DNA of 64,000 nt from Phialocephala subalpina (GCA_900073065.1 FJOG01000020.1:1083770-1147769); one strand, 5' to 3'. Numbered from the stretch's first letter, positions 23,994 to 37,442 are shown. Translations and numbers: made by a program. The notes: a model not told the origin generated them from the letters alone.

Positions 23994-24423
23994 CCTCCAC
24001 TTTAAGATTCGACATCGACCTCAACTCATAATGAAGATATCTGATCGGAGCAGCCGGAAGCACTGTCACAAGCGAGGCCTGCGTGAAAGACCCTCCTCCT
24101 CCGGAACAATGGGATGAGAATAGCTTGCTCTATAAAAGGAAGTTAAGATCTTCGAAGGAAACGCAATTGATAAAGAATTCCATCTTTGAACTGAGTACGC
24201 TTCACTAAGTTCATTGTTTGCTGATAGACTTATTTTTAGGCTCAGGTTAAGCAGGAGCTATGACAGAAAGCGCTACCCCCGTCAGCGAGCCTTGTTCTCC
24301 GCCACAGTGGCTGATCCTAGTTCGTTCTAAAATACGACACGGTTGCATCTTTCAGCCTCGACATAAAAGAGAAACCATCTTCCGCCTCCACATTCCACAC
24401 ATTCCACACACAACATATCTACG
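23994..24423. promoter_or_regulatory. Divergent promoter, MTC6 / SEC62
   Basis: 430 bp separate the two start codons. A TATAAAAG box sits at 24131-24138 in SEC62 orientation, 286 bp upstream of the SEC62 ATG. Two secretory-pathway genes share this interval. Confidence 0.6.
24131..24138 (+). promoter_or_regulatory. TATA box candidate for SEC62
   Basis: TATAAAAG lies within the MTC6/SEC62 divergent promoter. Confidence 0.45.
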
Positions 24424-25659
24424 ATGGCGAGCGCAGGTCCCCAAGGCCCTCCTCCGGGAAGCCCTTTCCATGTTCCTCCAGGACAAAAGCCGACTCAAGC
24501 ACAGATTGAGGCGATGCAAAGGCAGTTGGCCATCGACGCCGAGAAGAATGGAATGACAGTACCAGAATTCGTCCAAAAATTAAGGGAACAGCAGATGGCT
24601 GCTCTTAGAGCTCAGCAAGCTGGGCAAGGCGGCGCGCAACCACAGCAAGGCCAACCGCAACAAGGACAACCACAACCGCAACAAGGACAGCCGCAACCTA
24701 TTCAACCTGGCCCTCCAAAGCCAGAAGCCCTCGCAATCGCAAACTTCCTCAAGAACCAAGACTTAAAGCCTAGGACATGTATCCTCAACGGGCAAAGAAA
24801 GGATATGTTCAAGGGTAAGACATTCTCTGGTTTTTGTGGTATTCATCATCTGACGATTTGAACAGTGAAGCGTGCCCTCCGAGCTCTCCAATCCGACGCA
24901 TACACCAAAGCCCGCAAGAAGAACCCTCTTCTCCCCGAAATAACTGACCGCGCTTCCCTCGAAAACACCTTCAAGCTCCTCCCCATGTCCCTTCTCGCCC
25001 TCCGAGTCTCTAAAGTCGATCCTCACGAGGGGCACGACCACGCACCAGGAGCACACAAGACCAAGCGTGTAAAGGGTCTCTGGACCGTCAAGATTGAGCA
25101 GCAACAAGAATGCCGAGAAGATCTACACTTTGTCTGGCTGTATGAAGGTGCTCAACTGAAGCAAAAGTTATACGCAGCTGGTGCGCTACTAGTCGTATTC
25201 GCCATCGTCATGTTCCCTCTATGGCCCATGAAGATGAGACTCGGTGTTTGGTATCTGAGTATGGGTATGCTAGGACTCATTGGGCTGTTCTTTGCTATGG
25301 CCATCTTCCGACTTATTCTCTTCTGTGTCACATACTTCGCTGTCTCACCAGGATTATGGTTGTACCCGAACCTATTCGAGGATGTGGGATTCTTTGACAG
25401 CTTCAGACCTGTGTGGGGTTGGCAAGAGGTAAGAGCTGCCAAAAATTGTATGTTTTGGCTTAGCTAATGATCGCAACAGGAGAAGAAAAAGAAGAAGAAG
25501 TCAAAGAGCTCCGGAAGCACTATTGGATCAATCCCAGCCGTTCCCGGTCAGCCTGCCCCAGCAACGGCAACTACTACCTCCGGTGCTCAAATCCAGACTT
25601 CTACACCGATAAATAGGAATCTATCTCCGAGAGTCGAGGAGGTGTTTGATGAGGACTAG
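24424..25659 (+). CDS. SEC62: Translocation protein Sec62
   Basis: Exons 24424-24814, 24866-25428 and 25480-25659 give 377 residues. The N-terminus is Pro/Gly-rich and contains a Q-G-Q-P repeat tract (about residues 70-97). Next is the cytosolic Sec62 domain (ALAIANFLKNQDLKPRTCIL, KRALRALQS), two transmembrane segments (LYAAGALLVVFAIVMFPLW and the helix after MKMRLGVWYL), and the conserved PNLFEDVGFFDSFRPVWGW motif. The C-terminal tail starts with a poly-Lys run. Sec62 works with Sec63 and the Sec61 channel in post-translational import of proteins into the ER. Both introns have canonical ends, and the second falls immediately before the poly-Lys tail. The gene is head to head with MTC6. Confidence 0.95.
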
Positions 25660-27276
25660 ATACGATGCCCCGAATGAATCTACCAGTTTGGGATAGAGAG
25701 ACTTGGGTCGATGGACTGGAGGGCAAAATTTGTATTATAAGGGCGCATTTGTTACTTTACAAGATACACATTGGCGTCAATAAACTCCTCCGATACCGAT
25801 GATACTTCTGCTTCTTCGATTTGTTCCACTTTTCGGCTATGTGCAAATATATCTTTCTAATCATTAGGGGGCAACGACATTGAATTCCCCTTGCCCCCGT
25901 CGACCTTATTCAAGGACACGAGTCCTACAAGCATGAACAAGAACAGGTCTATCAACCAATATGCATACGAGGAATCTAGCACATGGTGTTGATTGACTGT
26001 CCTCAAATTTATCAGAAGAGATGGCTCTAATTGTCCGTTTTTCATTCAACAATAGAATACAGTACATTTCCGCATTATCCCAGACACCCGTCTGTACTGC
26101 GATACGCACTTCATCTGGTACCCTGTTCCCCATCGCCTTCAACTCACCCTCAGTGCCTCTTTCGGCTAGCCCTACTCCCTCTCATCTCATCTNNNNNNNN
26201 NNNNNNNNNNNNNNNNNNNNNNNNNNNNNNNNNNNNNNNNNNNNNNNNNNNNNNNNNNNNNNNNNNNNNNNNNNNNNNNNNNNNNNNNNNNNNNNNNNNN
26301 NNNNNNNNNNNNNNNNNNNNNNNNNNNNNNNNNNNNNNNNNNNNNNNNNNNNNNNNNNNNNNNNNNNNNNNNNNNNNNNNNNNNNNNNNNNNNNNNNNNN
26401 NNACAGCCTCACAATCTATCAATCCACATATAAATAAGCAAAAATTTTTTTCCAAAGCCAGCATAAAATACTAGTTTCTAAAGTCACCAGGACTAGTTGC
26501 TAATCCGCTCAGGCAATTAATGGCTATTTGAATTGGACGGATTGTGTCACCTTCCCCCTCCGACGATGACGACGAGGGCAAATCCTTTCTCAGCTAGAGT
26601 TTCTTACACCGGCATCCCGCGGGATGTCGGTGGTTCTTTTGTCATTTTTTTTGGGGTTATGCTCGTGAATGTATTCTTCTTACTTGTTGGTTGTGCACTT
26701 CTGAATTCGGGAAGTCCTTTCCTCCCCCTTTTTTGAATAGATGTTTAAGCGAACTCGCTTCAATACACTTCTCAAATTCCACTCATAGATAACTCGATTC
26801 TTCAGAAGTGTCATGTTCATGGACATTCTCATTCATTACATCTCATCTCATCTCGTCTTTTCTATCTTTTCTATCTTACACATCCCGAACATATACACGC
26901 TTTTATACAGCACCTCATTCCCTCCCTATATAATATACAAACATCTCATCTCAATCATATCAAAGAAAAAGGTAAGGCGGACTCGCTCGCTGAAACGCAT
27001 CAACAGCAAATCAACGCATTAGAAAAGAAAAAGTGCCACCGTTTTGGTGTTGTGTGTTCGTCGACGTTCGTCCCATCCTGCCCTCCAGTCCTGTTCTATC
27101 CTGTCCGACTGTTTCCGTCCCTACCCCTGCGATTGCTCGCTCCTTATATAGCTCTGCTTCTCCCGGAAGCCAAGAGTGCGTATTCGTATAATACAGAATG
27201 ATTAGGAAATAAATGTTTGCTAGTCGTGTACACCTCAACCCACCATACCTACCCCTTTCCCACCTCAAGCATCAAA
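25660..27276. other. Convergent intergenic region with an assembly gap
   Basis: This is the 3' flank of SEC62 and of the PH-domain gene. It contains 210 Ns at 26193-26402 and pyrimidine-rich sequence with repeated TCTCATCTCAT around the gap and at 26835-26950, which may explain why the assembly failed there. I see no gene. Confidence 0.6.
26193..26402. other. Assembly gap of 210 Ns
   Basis: Unknown bases, flanked on the left by CTCATCTCATCT. Nothing can be said about the content. Confidence 0.99.
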
Positions 27277-30236
27277 TTAAATCCTAACACTCCCCCTAAC
27301 CCCCACCGGACTCTTTAACGCCGCACCCCCTGGCGGCAAAGGAGGTAACGCACAGTCCGGCGGCGGCGCAGGCGGGGGCCCATTAACAAGAATTGGCATA
27401 CTCTTTCTATTCCCCAACATCTTCCCAGTTGCACTCTGCTCTTTGACTCTTTGGAAACTAGGAGATAGCAAAGTTATCGGACCTGGGGGCAAACCAACCG
27501 TAGAGGACAGAACCCTTGTCGGGGATAAAGCCCCGCGGTTCAAAGTCCCGCTTGATGCTGTGGAGGTAATTGAGAAAGGACGTCCAGAATTGGGAGGTTG
27601 GTTTAGGGAGGGAGCGGGAGAGGGCCAAGTTCGACTTGATGCGGGTGAGGAGTGGGTTTCGAGTACCGATGAGCGGCCATTGGTTTTGTGGACGGTGGGT
27701 GTTGCTGAGAGGGTTTTTTGCATGCTGATGGGTCGTTTCATCTTCGTCTTCGTGTTCGCAAGTACAGGTAAAGGAGAAGATACATCTCTAGTCGTTTCTA
27801 GACTTCCATTTCTGTTGCTGCTTTCTAACAATTCTTCAGCAGGCAGAATGGGCGGTGGTGGTGCTGCTCTGGTTGGTGAGCTTGGTATTTGCGGTTGGTC
27901 TTTGGCGTCGCGGAGTGCTTGCACGCTTGAGAAGCGTCGTGGGAACTGGAAATCTACGTGCGCTAATTCGGGCGAGTTGAGCGGCATCAGACTTGATAGG
28001 CGATTTGGTCGAGGTGGTGCGTTCTCCTTTGTGGGTGATGGTGTAAGTGGACCTGGTGACCTCGGAGGGATGTCTATCACTGTAGCCTTGCTTTGTTGTA
28101 GCATCTCGAAAGTAGAGTTTCGATGCTTCACAATCACCGGCGTCTGTTTTGGTGGCTGCTTGGGAGAAATCGAGTCTTTGACAGGGGAAAGCGGCCGTGT
28201 TACGTTGAGTGCTGTAGGAGGTGGCTTTCGTGTACCCTTGAGGATAGAATCTCGCGGTCTGCTTGGAAGAGAATTCGTGATGATAGCTGGAAGTGGTGGA
28301 GTGTCAACTCTCGTGGTCTTTATCGTCGAGAATCGTTTGCTAGATGAATTTGGCACACTAAAATTAGGTGCCGCTGGGGAATGACTACGCCCTCCTCTTG
28401 CTGGTCCTCCGTAAGCAGAGTGACGATAGCTCTTTGGATTCGGTGGTGCCTCCAGAATCGGGATTTGCATAGTTTGCATGGACCTTCGGCGCTCGTTGAT
28501 CGCAGAAGCATTAGGCCTCAGTCGAGTATCTTCGATTGAAACCTTCGGGGTATCATCAAAGCTGGGAACGCTGTCCCGAGTGGGTGATGTGGCCGGCGAT
28601 GAACCTTGAGAAGTGACCAACGTCCTCTGATCAGATGACATGTATGAAAATCTGTTGGAACTGTCCCTCAAGTTGTCCAGCTGCCTCCCATCATGCGATG
28701 TAATGCTATTGGTAATGGACCGATGACCAGTCGATGGTCGTATTGACGGCGTTGACACCGGTGGTTGTACCATGGCTGAAGCAGCCTCCTCCAATCTCTG
28801 TTGGAGCTCAGCGTCTTTCTCCTTGACCCAAGGAGGAGGGCCAAACGATGGAAGTGAAGGCGAAGCTTGAGGAGAAAATTGATCAGGATCTCTGGTAACC
28901 AGATATCGATGACTTGGCTGCGCCTTCAGCTGCATAATCTTGTCATCTGGTTTGGGTTTTCCGGTCTCGGAGACGTGCTTCTTGCCACCCAATGCCTCAA
29001 TCTCTCTTCGGACTATGGCTAGCCACGAGTCCATATCCTCAGCGCTGTTGAGAACCAATAACAAACTCGTTGCTGTTCTACGGTAATCTGCGCCTCTGAA
29101 TGCGAGCCTTGAAAGCAAAGATCGTGAGTCTGCAGCGGGTATCCCTGAGGAATCCATGGCTTGAGATATTTGTAAGACCCAATGCTTGCCAGGAATAACG
29201 TCGCTAGCGAACGCTACAGATTCCTTCCCTAATTGTAACACTACGCGATCAGAAAGTCAGTAAATATTTTACTCGGGTATCACTAAGTCAATGGCTTCAG
29301 AAACCGGACAAAGGCCTGCTGGGAATATAAAGACACCGTCCTTGCAGCAGAGAAGGAAAAGGCCGAGGAAGAAAGGGTCTTACTCTTTTCAGGTAGCCTA
29401 TCAAAAGACCCATCTCCCGAATATTGCAACAGGTAGCCGGAAGTTACAAGCACGTAAATTTTCTGTGTCCATTCGGCCTTTGAGATGGACCCAGAGATCT
29501 GCCTCCGATGTTTGCTCTTGGCCCTTTCTGTTTTCCTGGCAGCGGGGCTCAGGTCTACCCCATCGCTTCCTGTCTGGGCGATCTCGTCTCTGATAGTAGA
29601 ACCGTTTCGTTTATGATTGCTCATTCGGAGTATAGCATCGGCTGACAGTGTTGATGCTGAGAGAGTCGCATGCTTGATCGCTTGAGGATATGCTTGAAAA
29701 AGTGGTGGTGGATCCCATGCTGCAGATGTCCGGGGAGGCCGTCTTGGTGAGGACTTGGTTGAGGACTTCGAGGACTTTGGACTGGGCTTTCCTGTCTTCG
29801 TTGACCTTACAGACTTCGCCCGTAGGTTCATACGTGAACCCATAGTTGTAGGTCTCGCTGGGGTCGCAGGAGTCGCCGGTGTAAGTGGTATAGAGTTCGT
29901 CCTCGGTATATCCATACTTCGAATTAGGCTCGCTTCAGCCACGGCAAGGATGGTTCTCTCCGTTATTGCAGATGCGGGAGCTTCCTCAAGAACTGGCGAG
30001 ACAGCAGCTTTCTCAACCTTATTACGAGTAAACATTCCCCGCAATCCACCTTTCGATTCCCTCCTTTGTACCTTCTGCTGCTTTAATGGGGCTCGAACGT
30101 CGCCATTGTTCCAGGCCGAAATCTCCATTGGAGGTGGACGCGCCCGTCGGTTGAATGTAAATGTTGCTTGAAGAGCTTGGAATCCTTCAGGAGGGTCAAG
30201 CTCCATGTAAGAACGATCGTCGTTATCAATAGCCAT
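27277..30236 (-). CDS. PH-domain protein with long disordered C-terminus
   Basis: Exons 30236-29384 and 29240-27277 (938 aa) are joined by a GTAAGA...GTAG intron of 143 nt that keeps the PH domain continuous. The exon 1 end and exon 2 start encode KIYVLVTSGYLLQYSGDGSF, DRLPEKMLQLGKESVAF, then HWVLQISQ and SLLLVLNSAEDMDSWLAIV. This is the usual beta-barrel plus C-terminal helix of a pleckstrin-homology domain (about residues 250-390). The flanking regions are Ser/Pro/Arg-rich and predicted disordered, with proline motifs that could bind SH3 domains. This suggests a membrane-phosphoinositide-recruited scaffold. Similar single-PH proteins are common in filamentous ascomycetes, but I cannot assign a named orthologue. 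The exon 1 frame continues past the donor to a stop at 29283, which would truncate the PH domain if the intron were retained. Confidence 0.85.
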
Positions 30237-33134
30237 CGCAGATAAAATTATCCTCCACTAGTTGGGGGCGCCAGATAGGATTGTATGGTTTGATACAATG
30301 TACTTGGGTTCGCAGATCTGGGGTCCTCTGCAGATCGTACGCGCTCGAGTTATAAATAAAAGAATGTGTCTTTCGACCAGAGTAGGGGGAGGTCAGCAGC
30401 CGTGAGCTTGTTTATGTTCGTCGAAAGCCAAAAACCGCAAATATGATAGCTGATTCTCGTGCAAAAAGGTGTGCTTGTAAAACAGTGTACGTAACGATCG
30501 TGTGGAGGTCGGAATCGGGCTCAGAGGACATGGGACGAGGCCGTTTTATGAGAGGTAGTCCATGTTGATAGGATTCTTAACAAAAGGAATGGCCGTTTCA
30601 TCAGAGTGATATAGCAAAGCAAAGCAAAGCAAAGAGTGCAGAAGTCGCCGGTGTTACGATCCGCTGCTGCATCAAAAGCAATCTTGGTAACGCAATCGGT
30701 AGAAGAAGATGGTGAGAGAGGAGACGAGGAGGACTGAGAAAACATAATTACTCCACGATGCACACGCATCTTCTTCCCACCAGGATCCCAGGCTCACGCT
30801 CTCAACCTACCGCGTTCAGCACGGACACGGGTATCCCTGATGAAGACTTCTTCCACCAAGGACAAGGGAGTTAGGGCTGCTTGATGGTGAGTCCTGAGTG
30901 GTCGGGTGAGGGCCGTTGAATCCACTTCGAATCCACTCCAATCCACCGCGTACCTTGCCTCCGCTAGCTAGCTACAGTAATTTAGTTCACGCCTCGATCA
31001 GCCTTTCCACATTCACACTCGCTCCGGCATCAGCATCGCATCACAAGCCAGCCGGGAAAAAAGGCAATGAATGCCTCGACACATTACCGACCATGTTTAC
31101 GCGTTGATAGGTGAGGCTATTCCCAGGTGATACAGTATTATTGGAGCTTCTATTACTATTGGTATCTTCATATCGTCGTCTCATGTTGCGACGTGGTGTT
31201 TTCAATTCCACCTGGTGACCAGCTCGAAGTGTGGCTGACGTTTGGAACATTCACGCAGCACTAAAGGCGGGAAACCCTCCTGTACCTGACAGTGGCCTGG
31301 CATTAGGCCTCGGGGGCGGTGATGTTAGTGGCTACTCATATGCAGCGGAAATCCGGGTTGCTGCATGCGAAATAACGATGATGAGATCCTCACTGCAGCG
31401 AGCCCACCATCACAAAAAAAATTGCGACAGGGTGGGATCGCTGTATGGACCGGGGAACCTCTTCGCAACACGCTTCGGGCACCGAGTGTGTTTTGTTTCA
31501 GAAACAAATTCAAACTTTGTTCTGTAAAAGGATAAAGGCAGTGCAAATGAACCGCATCGGGGCTCAAAGGGGAGTCAATACCATCAATTTGACTGACTCC
31601 CGACGAACCTCTGCGAGTCTCAACCCAGACGCTGACAGGATGTTAAGATACCGGGATAATTGATAAGATCCAGGGTCTTTCTGTGCTCTGTGCTCTCCCG
31701 TCTGTGCCCTCGAGGTCCGAATCTCTTTGTCCGACCAGAGACTCGTCGACGTTTGGAACCCGTTTTTGCTTTTGGCGGGTGTGCTTCGGATTGTTCTCCA
31801 GCAAGGCAATGATCCACTCTGGAGCAGGCAAAAGGAAGCAAGCGGACGGCAACCTCTCGGGAGTTAACGATTTCGGCCAGATACTTCGTAAGAAAATCTC
31901 GCAAAGCATGCACGGTGGCTTATTCGAGAGTCTCGCAAGAGCAAATCGAAAAAGACCCCTATCAAATCTTCTCTGGACGCTCTCAACTTCTCATTACGTT
32001 GAGGGGCGAGTTGAGTGGCAGAACTCTAGGCGTTTAAGATTCCAACAACAACAACAAAGGAGTAGAGCATTCGACAAAGTTAGAGGCTCCTCACTGGGTC
32101 TTCCCGTCAAGCCGGACCTTGAAGCCGAGAGATTGCAAGTTCGTGTTGGGTGAAGCATTAAATAACTTTCTGGGATATCCCAAGTAGCAGAGGCAAATCT
32201 TTTGATGATGAATGATTGTTTTCCATGGATAACAACAATAAGACGTTGGCCAGGAAATCGTGATTATTGTCACGATGCCACTCAAAGCCACCACAAGTGC
32301 CATTCTGGTACCGCGAATCTGTTGATGCAACCCTAATCCTCAATGTCCTTCCGTCTGCTGCACAATTTGAGGCAAAAAGTGTCGAAATCAGCGTGAGAAT
32401 GGTACAGACTTCCAGAAAATGGTCGATAGGTCTTGAGGGTTCGTCTCCAAAGGTAAAGTTTTCAGAATACTTCGAGGACAGTACCATCACCCAATCTTAC
32501 ACACCCAAAACTCCCCAAAAATGCAGAGTGATGTGAACCCAGTACGGAGCATCACCTCCGCCACAGTGAGCGCTTCTGACCGATGACTTTAATTTGCCCT
32601 TAGCATTTGTCGTCCGACTCCGCGGATGAAGTTTCAACGTCAGCCGGTGGGCTCAAATATCGCGTTCTTTTGTGGAGTGATGCTCGTGAGACGCTGGTTT
32701 GCGGGAGAGATGATCGGAGAATGAACCACCAATCAATGTCTGACAGGGAGTATCTCGTGACTTGAATCAGCGCCTCGTTCAACGCTCTGATGTTCGACCT
32801 GTGACTGGATGATGCTTTGTGGCTTAAGGATGACCGCATCCAACCGGTGAAAGGAACCTTTCCCTCTGCCCAGCCTTGTTCACCCCTGCCAAATCAAGCG
32901 AGCTATCGTCACCAGCCCAGAGAGGGCTTCAATATCACGCTTCGGAGCGCTTTTGACAGCTGTTTGCGAGATCTCCAAAACCACCTACGCATCTACCTAT
33001 CTCTCCTCTTTCCTTCCACCAATACCTGGAGTCGACCTGCTTCCGATTTGTTCCATTTGCATCTTGAGGGCGTCCTCCCTCCGATACCATCCACCTGTCC
33101 TACCAACCTATCCCAGACCATAAATCGAGTTGCG
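30237..33134. other. Long divergent intergenic region
   Basis: About 2.9 kb between head-to-head genes. It includes an AAAGC repeat at 30612-30633. Short frames at 31620-32490 overlap on both strands and lack motifs. No gene is supported; long leaders or regulatory sequence are the likely content. Confidence 0.5.
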
Positions 33135-34516
33135 ATGGCTCCAGATTTAAACTCTCTTCCTCCTTCAAGATCAAGATCTACTTCTGGATCTCCAAACATG
33201 ACACGCACCATGACTTCGAATGAGGGCGTACGAAGCCCATCTCCATCCTCGCGTTCGGCATCAACATCTCTGCAAGCAGCAGCCGCTGTCAACGCCGGAC
33301 TCCAGCATGAGGATTCAAGACGTAAGAACAACCTCTTCCTTTCTGATTACTCCCTTATATTGGGAAGGAAGTTATCCCCAGATCCTCTTACATCCCCGCC
33401 AAAGTTGGGTGACGGTGGAGAGATACCCCACACTTCATACCCCTCCTATGCCTTTTGCTTAGAAGAATACTGACAGAGATATGCGTCCAGGCAATTCCAA
33501 CAGCTCGATTGCCAGAAATCGCCAATCGTCCCACCCTGGCAGAAGACGCTCTACGGTACTGATGAACCTACAACTCAACGATCCTACCATGCCACCGCCT
33601 GCAGAGGTGGTTCACGATACTCTCCCTGCGTATCGCACAGCCAGCCCGCAGTTAATAGGCTCGCCGATCATTGGAAGTGGAGAGCCTCAGCTTCCTCAAC
33701 ACTTCCGCGCACCGAGTCTGGGAGAGATACACCAAGAGTTGGAGCAGGAACAAGAGGCACAAGTCGTATGTCATTTTCTTTATCCTCAAGGACACTTTCC
33801 TCGGGTGCTGGAGCAAGCTCTTCCATGCTAGAAAGTTAGGACTGACATTTGCATACACAGAACCGATTACTCCAAATGATCCGGACTCAGCAACAGCAGC
33901 TCCAACAACTGCAAGCAGCCTCTGGCCAAGCCAATGTCACCCCTCCTGTAGTCGAGGAGTTCACACCGACATCGGAACGCTCGATGTCCTTCACCAACTC
34001 TGGTCTTCAGCAGCAGTCAAACATGTCAACGCCTCGTTCACCAGTCACTGCTCTGCATCCTCGAAGCTCCTTCGACTTGGCTCGCGCCGACCTCCAGCAA
34101 CGTCGATCGAGAACTCCCAGTCGAACAGCATCACCGAGACTTAGATCAACGTCAATAAGCGGCGAGGGTGAAGCATGGAGTTTAGGCGGACGTGATGAGA
34201 GTGCTTTCTACCAAGCTGAGACTCAAATGATGATCAGAGAGAACCAGATGCTGCGTCAAAGGATTAGGGAATTAGGTATGATTTCTTCCAAGAAGATCAA
34301 AGCGTCAAGCTTCCTTCTACAGTAGCAAGGCTGACAATAGCAACAGAACGTCAGGTTACCGAGCTTCATGTGAACTCGGCCATCACACACGAGCCTGCCA
34401 CTCCTTCGACCCTTCTCCGCTCGGAGTCTGTCTCTGAGGAGACTGCTCCTATCATACCTGCAGCTACCACGACGGCAACGCCTGTGGCAGCAACAGCAGA
34501 GACCAAGGATGAATGA
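33135..34516 (+). CDS. Coiled-coil, Ser-rich hypothetical protein
   Basis: Four exons (33135-33321, 33491-33765, 33861-34275, 34347-34516) with canonical GT-AG introns give 348 residues in frame. The N-terminus is Ser/Arg-rich (SRSRSTSGSP). A predicted coiled coil begins at HQELEQEQEAQV and runs across intron 2 into NRLLQMIRTQQQQLQQLQAA. A Ser/Arg middle follows, then a second helix (ETQMMIRENQMLRQRIRELERQVTEL) at the third intron, and an acidic Thr/Ala tail. The pattern resembles conserved ascomycete cytoskeletal or septation scaffolds, but I do not recognise a specific family. The placement of introns inside the coiled coils is supported by uninterrupted heptads. Confidence 0.82.
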
Positions 34517-35320
34517 GGAGACTTTGATTGCGGCGGCGATGTTCTCTCGTTTTGGGACATGGGTGGTGAGCCTCACTCTCAATGTGCAACAATTGAACGC
34601 ATGTGAAATCTTGATTGAGTAAAATGGAAAATGGCGTTATGAGGTTTATGGCCCGTACTGATGGGATTGATGGCCAACGAAGTTGCATGGCGTTTTGGAA
34701 GGGACGGGTATTTTAGTGAGCGAAGGCGTACCACTGGAGAGGACATCCAAGAATGTACCCAGGCGTAGGTTGATAGCAATGGTATTTTTCAAATGCTCTA
34801 CTGGCAAGGACTGACTATGACTTTCGCAAAAGTAAGTGAGACCAAAGACGCACCTATCAAAAAGTTCGACGTCATGTTCCCGGCCGAGGTCGAGGTGAAG
34901 GACGTCCCGAAGCATTTTTGACGTGGATGCATTGCCTTGGCCTTGTAAGTGAAGTCTAGAGACACTTGTTACTTATTAGGAGTCTTCTTGAGGTTGTGAG
35001 AAATTACGTATTCAGTCTGGAATGTCTATTTCCATTCTTTCGGATCCTTATATGAAAAATCCTCTAGCTCAAAAGCTTCACCGGTATCACAACCCCATGA
35101 ATGTCAACCTTTTTTCTCCAAGATCAGCATCATTCCCATCTAAGATCTAAGATCTGTAACCCCACCTTTCAGCCTCGTCCGCCTCGTGCCGATCCCTGCA
35201 GCCGCCCCGTCTTCGGCCTCTTAGATCCACTTCTCTATTGCGTCATGTCTCGCTGTGGAGATTATTTTGACGACTTGTGTCTCTTCCAATGTTCTCGAGT
35301 TGATATCTTCAATTCCTAGA
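34517..35320. other. Intergenic interval upstream of L2HGDH
   Basis: About 0.8 kb between two rightward genes, holding the 3' flank of one and the promoter of the next. I see no gene. Confidence 0.5.
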
Positions 35321-36653
35321 ATGTTGTCAAAATCGCTGAGACGCCAATTGGTGGCGAAAACGGCGTGGCGGGGGTTTGCAAGTACAGCTGCGAGGAAGGC
35401 GGATTTCACTCATGCTGTAAGTCCCTGTCCCGTGACTGGTGAATTGGGGATGAGGGCTGATGATGTTTGATAGGTAATTGGCGGAGGAGCTGTTGGGTTG
35501 GCTATTGCAAGACAATTGGTAGCTCGAGATGGAACAAGCACCCTTATCATCGAACGGAACAGCCGCGTTGGAGAAGAGACCAGCTCTCGAAACTCAGAAG
35601 TGCATCCTCACCTCTTCCTTCCCCTTTTCTAAAACAAACTGACGAATATATCAGGTGATACATGCCGGCCTCTACTATGGAAAGGATACCCTCAAAACCG
35701 AGCTCTGTGTCCGTGGCCGTCATATGATGTACGACCTCGCAGAACGCTATTCCATCCCTTACAACAACATGGGAAAATGGATCGTAGCCCAAACCCACCA
35801 ACAATGGGAAGAACTCGTCAAAGTCCACAAGTTCACTCAAACTTTGGAAGGCGTTCCCACCGAATTCGTCTCTCTAGAACGAGCTGCAAAAGAAGAGCCA
35901 TTTGTCCAAGCCAAAGCTGGAATCTTGGAATCGCCTACAACAGGAATCATAGACTCACATTCATACATGCAATTCCTGCTCGGAGATTTCGAAGATAAAG
36001 GCGGAGACGTCGCTTTAAATTCTCCCGTGATCAGTATCTCAGCCCTAGGAGACAAAGGAAGTCGAGGCTGGTCCATAACCACAAAAGACAAAAGCACAGG
36101 AGAAGAAACAACCTTCACATCCGAAACGATAATCAACTCAGCAGGACTAGGAGCATGCGGTATAAACAACATGATATTACCATCAAACAGACATCAAACA
36201 CAACACTACGCAAAAGGAAACTACTTCTCCTACGCCGCCTCCTCCCCCACAACAACCCACCTCATCTACCCAGCCCCCACTCCCGGCCTCGGTGGTCTAG
36301 GCACCCATTTAACACTCGACATCTCAGGTCGAATACGCTTCGGCCCAGATGTCGAATGGGTCGATTCTCCCACCGACCTTTCAGTCAACACAACAAGGAT
36401 GCCGGAAGCAATCGAAGCGATAAAGCAGTATTTACCGAGTATAAAAGAAGAAGCTATCGTGCCGGATTATGCGGGTATTAGACCGAAGCTGGGGAAGAAT
36501 AGTGCTGTTGCGTCCGGGAAGGGGTTTTTGGATTTTTGGATTAAGAAGGAGGAAGGTTACGAGGGGTTTGTGAATTTGTTGGGGATTGAGAGTCCCGGGC
36601 TGACGAGTAGTTTGGCGATTGGGGAGATGGTGGAGGGATTGTTGTATAAGTGA
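35321..36653 (+). CDS. L2HGDH: L-2-hydroxyglutarate dehydrogenase, mitochondrial
   Basis: Exons 35321-35416, 35474-35599 and 35655-36653 give 406 residues. The first 27 residues form an arginine-rich amphipathic presequence ([20 protein letters not shown]). The FAD dinucleotide-binding motif [15 protein letters not shown] begins at residue 33, straddling intron 1. The family signature [14 protein letters not shown] spans intron 2. Later blocks [10 protein letters not shown] and [15 protein letters not shown] are typical of this DAO-type oxidoreductase family. The enzyme oxidises L-2-hydroxyglutarate to 2-oxoglutarate with FAD and repairs a side product of the TCA cycle. Length matches the family. 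Related DAO-family oxidoreductases exist, but the [13 protein letters not shown] motif favours L2HGDH. Confidence 0.92.
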
Positions 36654-37442
36654 GTGAGACGGGTAAGCTTAGGCTTGGGTGTTGGGATCTTCTGATGAGA
36701 GCTTGGATTTTGTGAGTATGGAGTTGGGCTCGAGGTTTTACCTTCGAGTTGTAGATTGAAGACTACAATTTTGGCATTGTCCCGTCAGAAAGAAGGCTTG
36801 TAAGCGAGATTCGATGGAAGAAGTGGTCACCGTGGATAGATCAGAACTGACAAGAGTACATGGCAAAAATGTATGGAATAGACTACGACATAGAATTCCT
36901 CTGCCGTGTCCTCAATTTTATCAGTCCATCTTCCCAAGTCATCATCACATCCTTTCCAAGTCAACATAAGACACAAGCGAGACCGACGACTGAGACTGTA
37001 TGCGGATCAAAAACTCCATCAAAAAAGGAGAAGAGGAATTAAAAAAAAGATAGGAGGTATCTAAGCCAAGCGCAATAGTGAACAGCAAACGACGGAACTC
37101 CCAAAGGAGACGGTAAGTAAGCGAGCGAGCCAAAAAATTTCAGGACAATGAACATGGCAGGTTTCATTACATCAATAAAACGTGATGAGGGGTCGATCAA
37201 CACATGAAGGCACTTTCAGGGTAATGTCATTATATCGCTAAACTTTGGGATCATGAACATTCGTCATGCATCTCTGTTATGTACTAGAAGACATTGCATC
37301 CATCTCAATATAGATGCCTCGTAAGTAACAAACCAAAAGAAGTGTCAAGATGTCCCGCCAATTTTCGGAATATCCAGATCGCCTAACCAATAATACACTG
37401 TTTGAAGTGAATCCAACTCCCAAACGCCTGCCCAATCCAATA
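36654..37442. other. Convergent 3' region
   Basis: 0.8 kb between the ends of L2HGDH and the DUF2415 gene. It is AT-rich with A-runs near 37010-37050. I see no gene. Confidence 0.5.

Noticed and set aside
27443..28384. 313-codon open frame on the + strand
   Set aside because: Antisense to the disordered region of the PH-domain gene, with no motif of its own.
31564..32490. Cluster of overlapping frames up to 156 codons
   Set aside because: They overlap one another on both strands and none has a domain or plausible exon structure.
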